Shown here one piece after another: positions 19,204-29,335 of a DNA stretch of 64,000 nt (position 1 is its first letter; each line of letters begins with the position of its first letter). The stretch is taken from NCBI GenBank assembly GCA_039111635.1, contig JBCAQO010000002.1:1-64000 (forward strand), read 5' to 3'. The DNA comes from Heterobasidion occidentale (taxonomy: Eukaryota > Basidiomycota > Agaricomycetes > Russulales > Bondarzewiaceae). The notes beneath the pieces were generated by a model. It saw nothing but the letters and a program-made list of their open reading frames with translations. It ran no database searches and was not told the origin of the DNA. The position numbers and the translations under genes are program-made.

Positions 19204-21049
19204 TATGACAGATATAGCAGCTCCCCCTACAACAGTATTGTTATGACTTGACCAATCGGAGCCCGTCGGGGCTGGTCTATCCGATGGTTCAAGCATCACA
19301 TGCTAGGCGGCTCCACCATAGAGCGTACACCAAGGTATTCGGCATGTCCTTATGGTCCGACCGTACTGATGGTTCTTCAAGACATCGGTAGAGGATATAT
19401 GGGAAGGGTCAACAATGCAGCGGATTGATAAGACAGGCATTCACATGCCATGGGCTTAGGGCTTATGGGTAAGCACCTCGTTGCACCAGGATGGATTGGT
19501 GCGACTGGAGAAGTACAAAAGTAGGCGCCGGTTGAGAAAGACGGCGACCACAGCTCTCCTGGGATAGATACCCGGAGAAGCACGGACTCTTACCCTGGAC
19601 CCTATACAGTATATAAGGCCCATAGAATAGGCTGAGGATCTTCAGTCTATTCTCCTTGTTCTTTCTGTATCTTCGCATACAGAACCTTTGTTCTTACACA
19701 GTCTTCCTACTGTGTACCTTAGTTCCCTACCATCTTCCTACGGTAGAATAATCGTTAATTCTTCCTGTATCATTGCTTGATACAGTCGAGACCGTCCTCA
19801 CCACTCAGTCCATCGTGCGACCTTGGGAAGAACCTGTTACTCTTGGGTTATCGAACGAGCAGTTCGTAACAAGTATCATCTGGAAGGGGCAAGCTTAGAG
19901 TCCCCGATAATTTCGACGGAGACAGAACACGATCACAAAAGTTTATCGTGAATTGCCTCATCCTTTTCACAGTGGAATCAGACCGATACAAGACGAATGA
20001 AGACAAGGTTTCCCTCGCCCTCTCGTGCATGAGATATGGAACAGCCGGCATATGGGCAGAAAATTTCCTAAAGAAGACAGTCGGGGCAGAGCCGCCTCAG
20101 GACCTTGGGACTTGGGCTGATTTCCTTATGAAGTTCAGACTCCAATTCAAGGAGACAAACCTTACAGAAAAGGCCCGAAGCGCTTTTATGTCCTTCTCTC
20201 AAGGAAAGATGATGGTGGTCGAATATTCCATTCAATTTGCCCTTATAGCCGCCGATGCCGACATCACCGACAAGGAACAAGTTTCTTACTTCCAGAGAGG
20301 GCTCAACCCGAAGGTCATGGACAAGATTTATGACAAGGAAACACCGCCAAACGACACGATCCAAGACTGGATCAATAGTGAAATAGACGGACAGCTGAGA
20401 GCCCAAAGTGCTCAAAAGGCGATCCTCGCCAACTCCACCTCATTTCGAAGTGATTTCCTCAATTGTTTTCACCACCAACCAGCTCTCCGCTACAACTCTA
20501 CCACCGCACCTCGCAGAATGAATAACCAAGTGGTTGACATGGACATTGACGCCTCTCGAAAAATAAATGCCGATCGCCAGAAGCGCGCCCATGATGGCAA
20601 GCTTCCTAACCACTGTTTTAACTGTGGAAAAGAAGGACACTGGGCGAATAAATGTCCTTCCCCTCGCAGAGGCGTTCCCCCTGCTCGAGGAAATCCGCGC
20701 AGACCGTTACATGGAGGAGGTAGAAGAACTCGCGCTACAGACTTGGAGGATGAAGACGAGCAAGAATCCCCATTGGGAGACGATGCGGGACTTCATAGAG
20801 GATTGGAGGAGAGGAGTTCTCATGGCCACCACGGTTGGGTACCACAACCTAGTCATCTGGTGGAACGTGAGGACCCTCCCAAGGAGCGGAGGATCACGCC
20901 AGAGCAATGGAGAACGCTACGTACTGCCTAACAAACGACAAGGCAACGGACCCGTCCGTGATATTAATGGTGTCCGAGCGATCTTCAAAGAAGTAGGGGA
21001 AGTAAAGGCCAAACAGATGTTGGCGGATCTAGCGGTGGATTTTTCCTGA
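19204..21049 (+). pseudogene. gag: E1 gag, split by solo LTR and frameshifted
   Basis: The first Met is at 19204. After 30 bp the solo LTR (19239-19871) interrupts it. Gag resumes at 19877 and reads to 20931, with the CCHC knuckle at about 20622-20663. A 2-bp deletion near 20880 shifts the frame; the original gag end is then found in the frame open to 21049. A 6-bp deletion relative to E0 (NTACEID becomes NSEID) is shared with E5. The stretch from about 20300 to 21110 is almost identical to E5, whereas both flanks differ much more. Confidence 0.85.
19239..19871 (+). mobile_element. Solo LTR inserted in E1 gag
   Basis: 633-bp LTR of the same family with no internal region, flanked by a perfect 5-bp duplication AGTAT (19234-19238 and 19872-19876). 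Uninterrupted gag in E4 and E5 has a single AGTAT there. It carries three hairpin modules (TCTGTATCTTCGCATACAGA, ACACAGTCTTCCTACTGTGT, and CTACCATCTTCCTACGGTAG with one mismatch). It is the product of LTR-LTR recombination after insertion. Confidence 0.95.
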
Positions 21050-21126
21050 CCTCTCCTTCACCAGCCGAAGAGAGAGGGTCAAGAAAACCCGAGTTTGATT
21101 CCCCATCATGTATTCGAATCAGAGCA

Positions 21127-22818
21127 ATGAACAGCCACATCATTACCCCTATTCGACTTGACGTGCGATTGACAACTCAAGGAAAAAGCGCTGGAGCCAG
21201 AGCCGCCATCGACTCAGCTTGCGAAGGGATTTTGGTGAACAAAAAGTGGGTACAAAAACACAACCTTCCAACCTACCCCCTAAACCGCCTCATCTGCGTT
21301 CGCAATGTTGATGACACCGTCAACAAAGCAGGCCTCATTCGACGAGGCTTAGACGCGAATCTCACCGTCAAGGACAGACAGGGGAGAACCCATACTGAAC
21401 ACGTCCAGATGTTCATCACCAATCTAGGGAAAGACGACATGCTCTTAGGAACAGATTGGCTGAAATACCACGACCCCTCCATCGGGTGGAGGCGCCGTGA
21501 GGTACACTTTGATCAATGCCCTGAAGATTGCCAACAACCATACGGTTTCACCAAGGCAAGGGAAGAGCCTACCAAGAAGGCATGGCTGGCGAAACTACAC
21601 GGTGACAAGATTCCTCAGCGGACGAAGCCGCATCTTGTCTCTGGACCGGTAGGACCTTCGTGGACTTGGACTAAAGAACAGTGGAGACAAGTCCCAGCGA
21701 AGGAATGGAAGCCTCGGCTCTTGGAAACGCTCGAGCATAATTCCCGACAAAGCGAGGCTCGGAAATGGCTCGAGGAACGAAAAGCCGAAGAGAAGGAACA
21801 CCGGCAAGCTTTGGAAAAAGACGCTCAGGGCAAAGCTTCAAAGAAAGTTGCCGAAAAGGCGCAAATATTGTTTGACTCCTCCGCAACGGATAGCGGAGAA
21901 GAACCCGTCATCAGGAAGGTAGCTCCTGAGCCCTCGGGATTCACTAGCTTTGACGAAGACCTAGAGGAGGAAATCAACACGACCAATCTGAAGGATCGCG
22001 TGCCGACAGAATACCATTCCTACCTCGACATTTTCAGCGAGAGACGATTGCAACGACTCCCCAAACATACTATCTGGGACCACGCGATAAATCTCAAGCC
22101 ATCTTTCAAACCCCAAGCTCCAAGGATATTCCCCTTGAGCCCGGATAAACACGACGAGCTAGGAAAATTTGTCAAGGAGCACCTTTCTAGAGGGACAATA
22201 CGTCGGTCAACAGCACCTAGTGCAGCCTCCTTCTTCTTTATAAACAAGAAGGATGGAAAACTACGTCCGGTACAGGATTATCGATACCTTAATGAACACA
22301 CCATTCGAGACGTCACCCCCTTACCACTAATCCAAGAACTCTTGGATATTATTCGAGGGGCAACGGTATTCTCGAAGTTGGATGTTCGGTGGGGATATAA
22401 CAACGTACGCATCAAACAAGGGGACGAGTCCAAGGCAGGATTTGTAACGCCTCTGGGACTCTTTGAACCCACGGTAATGTTCTTTGGGCTGTGCAATTCC
22501 CCAGGGACCTTCCAGGCCATGATGAACATGATTTTCCAAGAGCTCATCCTGGCCAGGAAAATCGGGGTATATATGGACGACATCCTCATCTTCACAAAGA
22601 CCACGGCAGAACATATTGTGATCGTCCGACGAGTCCTCCAAATCCTGCGCAATAATGATCTATATCTCAAACCAGAGAAATGTGAATTCCACAAGGAAAA
22701 GCTAAACTATTTGGGATACACAATTTCAAAAGACCACGTCGCCATAGAAGATTCGAAGGTTGAAGCAATCAGTGATGGCCCATCCCCCGCACAGTCCGAG
22801 ACATCCGCTCCTTCTTAG
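21127..22818 (+). pseudogene. E1 protease and reverse transcriptase, frameshifted
   Basis: 563 codons open from the pol ATG. Protease has the DSA active-site motif and LLGTDWL; the linker and RT follow (RPVQDY, LDVRWGYNNV, YMDD near 22571-22582). A small indel near 22770-22776 shifts the frame before the RT thumb (frame restored in another phase to 23081). In this copy protease and RT are fused without stops, which shows the ancestral pol layout. Confidence 0.88.
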
Positions 22819-24970
22819 GTCTAGGGAATTTCTATCGGTGATTCATTGACAAGCTTTCCTTGATTGTGCGACCCCTGCATGACCTCACCAAGAAGGACAC
22901 GAAATGGGACTGGACGACGAGTTGCCAACAGGCTTTTGATCGATTAAAGAAAGCTTTCATCAGTCAACCCGTCCTAATATACCCCGACCCGATGCGTCCA
23001 TACTAGCTTGTCACCGACACCTCCCTCTCCGCATATGGTGCAGTCCTCTTACAGGAAGGACCTGATAACGACTGGCACCCAGTGGCATACCTCTCGGGCT
23101 CATTTTCACCACCCAAAAGGAATTACGACGTACATGATCGTGAACTCCTTGCAATCATCAAGGCACTGGAACATTGGAAACATTACCTTGAAGGCGCTAG
23201 ACATCCCTTTGAGATCTGGACAGACCACAAGAACCTGGAACACTTTCAGACGGCGCGAGACCTATCAAGGCGACAAGCGCGCTGGAGTCTGTTTTTGTCC
23301 AGATTTGACTTCCAACTCAGCTATAAAGCTGGAACGACCAACCATGCCAATGCTCTGTCCAGGCGTCCAGACCTTAGTGAGGGGGTAGAATCTGGTAACA
23401 AAGCACAGACTCTGCTTCCGTCCAGATTCTTCACCGAGTCCAGCGAAACCCTGGTAGATTCCAGTGAAAGCATATACGTCAAGGTGACAGAAATCACATC
23501 CTCGGACATTCTCTCCCTTATTCAACACTCGCGCTCCGAACATGACTTGCTAGTGGATGTCTCCCTCAAGAAGCTCTTGGACAAAGGACCAAAAGCAATG
23601 AAAGGTCTCCTAGGGAAATGGACACACGAAGACGGTATCACAAGACGAGACGGTTACATATGCGTTCCAAGAGACGATCTCCTCCGGCGGAAAATTGTCA
23701 AAGCACACCATGACACAATGGCTACAGGACACCCAGGACGAGCGAAAACCTTGGAATTGGTACAACGCCACTACTGGTGGCCGAGCATGACCAAGTTTGT
23801 CCATCGGTATGTAGATGGATGCGCAGTTTGCCAATCCACAAAGAACCTTCCCCACAAGACCCATCCTCCAATCCACCCATTGGAAACTACGAACGCCCCT
23901 TGGCGTTTTATCTCCACCGATTTCATAACAGACCTCCCAGAAAGTAGAGGGTACGATTCGATAAATGTGGTAGTGGACCAGGGCCTGTCAAAAGGAATAG
24001 TCATAACCCCGTGCAAGAAGACAATCACGGCCGAAGAAACCACAACGCTCTTCCAGGATAACGTGTTCAAACGTTACGGTCTACCAACCAAAGTGGTGTC
24101 CGATAGAGGACCTCAGTTTGCGGCAAAATTCACGCGGGAACTATGGAAGGGTTTAGGGATCACTCCAGCCCTCAGCACGGCTTATCATCCCCAGACAGAC
24201 GGAGAAACCAAACGGGTTAACCACAATTCCTGCGCATATTCTGCAATTACCACCAAGATAACTGGGTGGACCTGATCCCCTTCGCAGAATTCTCCCACAA
24301 CACCCGAAGACACTCCGCTACAGGGAAATCGCCGTTTGAAATTCTCTATGGATTCAACCCGCCATATTCGGTGGACTCAGCACTGGAGACCAAGGTGCCC
24401 GCAGTAACTGAACGCTTACAGTTAATCAAGGAAGTCCAAGAAGACGCAGCTGCCAGCCTACAGATAGCAGCGCAGCACACCAAAGACCGGGACCTACACC
24501 GGAAACTTCCGCAGTGGGAAGTAGGAACCCAAGTTTGGCTAGAAGGAACACATATTCGGACGACTCATCCGAAGTTCAAACTGGCACCAAGGTGTTATGG
24601 TCCTTTCCAAGTGACTGAAAGAATTGGACCCCTGGCTTATCCGCTGAAAATACCTGAAACATGGAAGATACATCCGGTATTTCATGCCTCCGTGCTCACC
24701 GAATATCATGAGACAGAGGCCCATGGAGAGAACTTTCCCAGACCAGCACCAGAAATCCTGAATGAAGAAGAACACTACGAAGTAGAGACCATTCTAGATA
24801 CAAGGTGCCAGGGACGAGGAACCAAATACCTCGTCAAGTGGGTCGGATACTCCGAAGTGGATAACACTTGGGAACCCTTTGCCCTCCTCAAAGGCTCGGC
24901 CGATGAGGCGCTTCGTGAGTTTCACGAAAGCTACCCCAAAAAACCCCGACCAGCGGCGATTAAGCTGTAA
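22819..24970 (+). pseudogene. E1 RNase H, integrase and chromodomain, frameshifted
   Basis: RT thumb and RNase H continue in shifted frames; TAG at about 23003 (codon for Trp/Arg in relatives). The frame open at 23082-24275 has RNase H, the HHCC finger (HHDTMATGHPG, CAVC), and the integrase core (STDF, SDRGPQF). About 10 bp are missing near 24222, shifting the frame just after the catalytic Glu (DGETK here, Glu kept). The last part, 24266-24970, carries the GPF/Y module and an intact chromodomain (YLVKWVGY, NTWEPF) ending AAIKL. Confidence 0.88.
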
Positions 24971-24975
24971 AAGTG

Positions 24976-24985
24976 TATATAAAGG
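24976..24985 (+). promoter_or_regulatory. Internal TATA box upstream of E1 ORF3
   Basis: TATATAAAGG starts 6 bp after the pol stop codon and is followed by the inverted repeat AAAGGAGAGTGATCCTCCTTT-type stem (AAAGGAG / CTCCTTT). Confidence 0.55.
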
Positions 24986-25018
24986 AGAGTGATCCTCCTT
25001 TATCAAAAGCAAGGAGAT

Positions 25019-25548
25019 CCTCCCCAGCACATGTCCAAACTCCTCTCTTGATTACTCCCCAGGACGCGCTATGCTCATCTATGAAGGAACTACCTCTTCA
25101 CCATCAAGGAACCCCTCACCAGACATCATTCTGGCCATGGCCAACCCCGACACTGGACGACCTGGCCAAGGCGGCCACCCAGCGCCTTCAGAGGGAGTTC
25201 CCATACCAGTCTCCACCCGTCTCCCCACGCTCACCACCGAAGATCGAGCGGAACTACGAGCCTCATCTCGGATTGAGGGAACTCATGACGAGCACGATGA
25301 GGAATGTCAAGAAGAAGGAAGACCTTCTCCGCCAACGCCTCCGCAACCAACGACAGCGTTGGCTCAAGGAGACGCAAGACCGGAGACGAGAAGTAGCAGA
25401 GGACAAAGAAACCATGCAGATTTGGCAATGGCTACAGTTACTGAGGCAGGTATACGCGAACCAGCAGCGACTAGTGCATCGGCTGCCAGGACCAGAGGAC
25501 CCCCTGTCGGTGGTGGAGATCTGCACCCCCGAGAACTGGAAGGATTAG
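25019..25548 (+). CDS. E1 ORF3 region, coiled-coil frame
   Basis: Open frame ending at a TAG (25546) shared by copies. It has a Pro-rich start (FWPWPTPTLDDLAKAA) and a long Arg/Glu/Lys helix (KKKEDLLRQRLRNQRQRW, AEDKETMQIW, LLRQVYANQQRLV). By eye this frame changes less between copies than the overlapping MSDHSS frame. That suggests it is the better constrained of the two here. The start codon is unclear: the frame extends back to an ATG at 24973 that lies within the TATA-containing spacer. Function unknown. Confidence 0.45.
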
Positions 25549-26304
25549 GGGATGCACTGCTCCAGCGCACCACCATCTCGGCGGTAATACAGATGGCCAC
25601 AGCACTAGCCTTACAGAGGCTCACTAATTATTTTGCAGGGCAACCAGGGAGTGAGAACAGTGACATTCCCAGGCGCCTCGCAGACGCAAGCGACCAGGTC
25701 AGGCTTTTGGCTTATGCCGACGATCCTCGAGCGGCCTCATGGTATGCCAGAAGAAATAATGGGGTGTACGCCCTACTCATCCATCCCGACAAATTCTCCT
25801 CCTTCATCAACCTGGAGCTCTTACCTGCCCTCATCTCGAGCACAGATTCAGTACTCTCTCCTCACCCCCAGCCCGTTCGGATTGACCCATTCCGCGTCCA
25901 ACCAGAGGACGACGAAACCAGCAGAACCATGCCAGCGCCAACCAGTCGAGACGCTGTTACCCAGACAGAATATGTCTGGACTACGGTGCAACGGCAGGCA
26001 CGACGGGATCGAGAGACCCTTCCTCCCGTATCGACAGGACAATCCACCGGGCAGGATGCAGGAGGCAGCAATGAGGAATATCCTCCAAGGTACAGGAGGA
26101 ACGAGAGACGAGGAAATCCAAGGACAAGGGTGGCACCCCGACCCGGGCGAGAAACTCCTGGAAGAACTCGACCAAGAGATTTGCCGGCTCCAAACCGTCC
26201 TCGAGATAATCGAACTGAGGGAACGCATCCTCACTTTGGCAGACGAACTCAAGTCTGCCAGCGACCAGCTCAGTGAACTGCTGCCTGGACTCGAGCTGAA
26301 TTAG
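25071..26304 (+). CDS. E1 ORF3, intron-containing, two alternative 3' frames
   Basis: The frame from MLIYEG (25071) is open to 26276 without splicing (401 aa), reading RRLADASDQVRLLAYADD and LLIHPDKFSSFINLELLP in its second half. Splicing of 25584-25638 (55 bp, not a multiple of 3) switches to the frame open at 25639-26304. That frame ends in a strongly helical segment (LLEELDQEICRLQTVLEII and DELKSASDQLSELLPGLELN). The upstream ATG (25032) is lost to a 2-bp deletion in this copy. Both 3' frames are long and open, so alternative splicing could yield two proteins. No recognised domain. Confidence 0.5.
25584..25638 (+). other. Predicted 55-bp intron in E1 ORF3
   Basis: Starts GTAATA, ends CTAATTATTTTGCAG. 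Flanks CTCGGCG and GGCAACC are directly joined (CTTGGCG-GGCAAYC) in E3 and E5. Confidence 0.8.
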
Positions 26305-28686
26305 ATGCATGGAATGAGGTCGATAATGGAAACTACGACGACGCCGACCCATATTACCGACCCGATGAGGGGTACGGAGATTTTGGGGACATCGGCGGAG
26401 GATATTAGACAAGGGAGTTAAGAAACCCCTTGTCTCAGAAGGTGACGGAGAGGAAAGGACCCTCTGCACCACAGGTACCGGTTTCACGCACAGGACACCG
26501 AACGGACGTCCTGCATGACGTTAAACTATGAAAAGATAAGAAGCCAGGGGAAGTACCTGACTAATCATGTTTATTCTTTCGAGCTCCCCAAGACAAGACG
26601 GAGCGATGTTAACACTCTCACTGTCAAGAGGTATTCTGACAGGCGAATTGGGCGTCCTGCTTGGATCCCCAGTTTTACAGGACCCTTTCCACATTAGGAG
26701 GTCCTTTTAAAGGAAGTACTGGATCGACATGGGCGCAGATGCCAACTGCAAAACCAAAGGGGGCACCAATGGGAGGACTGTTCACCCTCGCCATCAAGCG
26801 TATCACTGGAGGGTGGTCGCCCCTGCCAGCAAATATAGGCCCATAAGGATCAATACTTCAAGGAAAAGAAGAGTGCCATTGGCGCAGAAGCCAACTGCGA
26901 AACCAAAGAGGGCACTGATGGGAGAAGTAGTTCCCCTCGCCATCAAGCGTATCGCTGGAGGGTTTCTGGTGCCCTGCCAGCAAATATAGGCCAAGATCGG
27001 CATCTTCTTCAATTACATCCGCAACGATGTAAAACTACGAAAGGCTTGGTCCGCAATGACTATAAACTAGTTGCCGTCCGGAACGACGTTAAAGCTACCA
27101 AGGACCCTCGGAGCGTGGTTGTATTCTGGCAGATGGTGGAAGGGAGGGCCTCCACCATTGCAGAACCCTACCGACTAAGTCAAGGCGCTTCCATATTCCA
27201 TACGCCCTACAGTAGAAGAATATGGGGTCGACACGGTTCAATTCCGTGCGAGGGATTTGGGGACATGGAGCGGGTTGTCAGCCATCCGACAGGACCACGA
27301 TTACTCCATGGTGCACCCATTCTACCCTTGAAGTCAGAAGCAAGGATTCCGCTTCAAGGGCCAGTCAAGAGGCAACTGGGATTGTGCCTCAGGTTTTGGA
27401 CGTCCTCCATGACGGTAAACTGGGATTGCCCTTTCCTTTACAGGGCCAACATCCGCAAAGACGTTAAACTACCGCTCCTTTCAGCATAGGAGATGTCGAT
27501 TGACATCATTGGTGACCCGCGATGTTGATCTAGTCCGCAATGACGATAAACTAATTACTCCTTCAAGTATAGGAAATGTGGTTGATGGCTACGACCTTAG
27601 CCACCAACTAGTCCGAAATGACCTTAAACTACCCTCACCCCGGAGGATTAAATCTATCGAGGCTCGGGAGGTTCAAGCCAGGCGATAGCGGACGTCCGCA
27701 ATGACTATAAACTAGTTGCCGTCCTTCATGACGATAAACTGAGCTGCCCTTCATTTACAGGGTCATGAGTCGTGTCAAAATATAGGCTTCATCTTACAAG
27801 TCTATTCGGGCATCACTCCATAAGTTATCCGGTTTGATATAGCATAGACCGTCACCATCTTCCCTCAATAGAAACCCTGTCAAGACAGCTGTACTTGGTC
27901 TAGGGCTCTATGCGCATCACCGACAAATGTTCCGGCGCGCAGAAATGGTCTTCCATCTTGTTTACAGGTACTCCTACGTTGGGAGATGGATAGGTCCGCA
28001 ACGACCTTGGCGTAAACTAGCAGGGCAGTCCGCAACGACTTATGTCTAAACTACCCCCAGTCCGCAAAGACTTAAGGAAAAACTAGAGGACGTCCGCAAA
28101 GACGCAAAACTACGAACGTCCGGCACGACGTTAAACTACCAGGACATACCTTACGCTGACCCCAAATAATTACCGTCAAGGTGGATACCATGATTTACTC
28201 AAGAAACCATGGGGTTCAAAATCTATTCTTCAAAATCCTTACCTCGTGTTCAATACACGGAGCGGGGCTGCATGCTCGCTCCCATGTGACAAACAAACTC
28301 TGGACAAACACCAATCTCTAACTATGACGGGCCACCGTATGGGGCTGACAGAGTTAGGGATCTTCAAAGGGGTCTTGCCGGACTCAAGAACCGTCTATTC
28401 TTGATAGGTTGGTGGGCCTAAGCCTTAGTAAAGCGATCAACCCACACACCTGGAGTCCCCCTCGATACCGGAGATCACGGAGATGAAGATCTATCCTGGA
28501 AACACTGAAGCATGGCCTTCGGCATTTTGGAAGAAGAATGACACACACCCATCCACAGACGAGTTTCTATTTCATCATTTAATCATTCGCACGACACCTT
28601 TCCGCATCGTTGCCAGAGCAGAAAAACTGGCTTATCAAACAGTACCAGGAGAGGCCTGGTTCGAGCAGCTGCCTATTGACTGTAGG
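26305..28686 (+). repeat. E1 3' structured region (variant 2)
   Basis: Noncoding-looking 2.4 kb with the same chain of GTCCGCAATGAC...TAAACTA motifs and hairpins as E0. It also has a variant block at about 26710-27000 (two imperfect repeats around GCGCAGATGCCAACTGC) shared only with E5. The T-arm-like hairpin CACGG-TTCAATT-CCGTG is at about 27233-27249. A sense ORF of 147 codons (27046-27489) crosses it. It is cut at 28686 by E2 and resumes at 39518. Confidence 0.7.
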
Positions 28687-29319
28687 TGTTATGAACTGCT
28701 TGTTCGATAACCCAAGAGTAACAGGTTCTTCCCTAGGTCGCACGATGGACTGAGTGGTGGGGATGATCTTCAACTGTATCAGGCTGTGATACAGGAAGGT
28801 TTAATGATTATTCTACCGTAGGAAGACGGTAGGGAACGAAGTGTCCGTATAGGAAGATACGAACAAAACGAAGGTTCCACTGTAGGAAGACAGTGGCAAA
28901 CGAAGAGAATAGACTGAAGTTCCTCAGCCTATTCTATGGGCCTTATATACTGTATAGGGTATAGGGTAAGAGTCCGTGCTTCTCCGGGTACCCATCCCAG
29001 GAGAGCTGTGGTCGCCGTCTTTCTCATCCGGCGCCTACTCTTGTACTTCTCCAGTCGCACCTATCCATCCTAGTGCGACGAGGTGCTTACCCATAAGCCC
29101 TAAGCCCATGGCATGTGAATGCCTATCTTATTAATCCGCTGTATCATTGACCCTTCCCATATATCCTATACCGATGTCTTGAGGAACCATCGGTTCAGTC
29201 GGACCGTAAGGACATCCGAATACCTTGATGTACGCTCCATGGTGGAGCTGCCTAGCATGTGATGCTTGATCCATCGGATAGACCAGCCCCGACGGGCTCC
29301 GATCGGTCAAGTCATAACA
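28687..29319 (-). repeat. E2 3' LTR
   Basis: 633 bp with three hairpin modules: a TTCGTATCTTCCTATACG-type, CCACTGTCTTCCTACAGTGG and CTACCGTCTTCCTACGGTAG. The polypurine tract adjoins at 29320-29335. Confidence 0.95.
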
Positions 29320-29335
29320 TTACCCCCTTTCTAGG

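Noticed and set aside
21595..22694. Long antisense ORFs opposite pol (for example 22278-22694, 22327-22641)
   Set aside because: Exact shadows of the RT frame, recurring in each copy at the same place; no independent domain.
27046..27489. 147-codon sense ORF through the 3' region (also 55114-55557; 174 codons at 31294-30770)
   Set aside because: It runs through motif repeats and hairpins, has no protein-like domain, and is broken in E0. Coding not excluded but weaker than the RNA-structure explanation.
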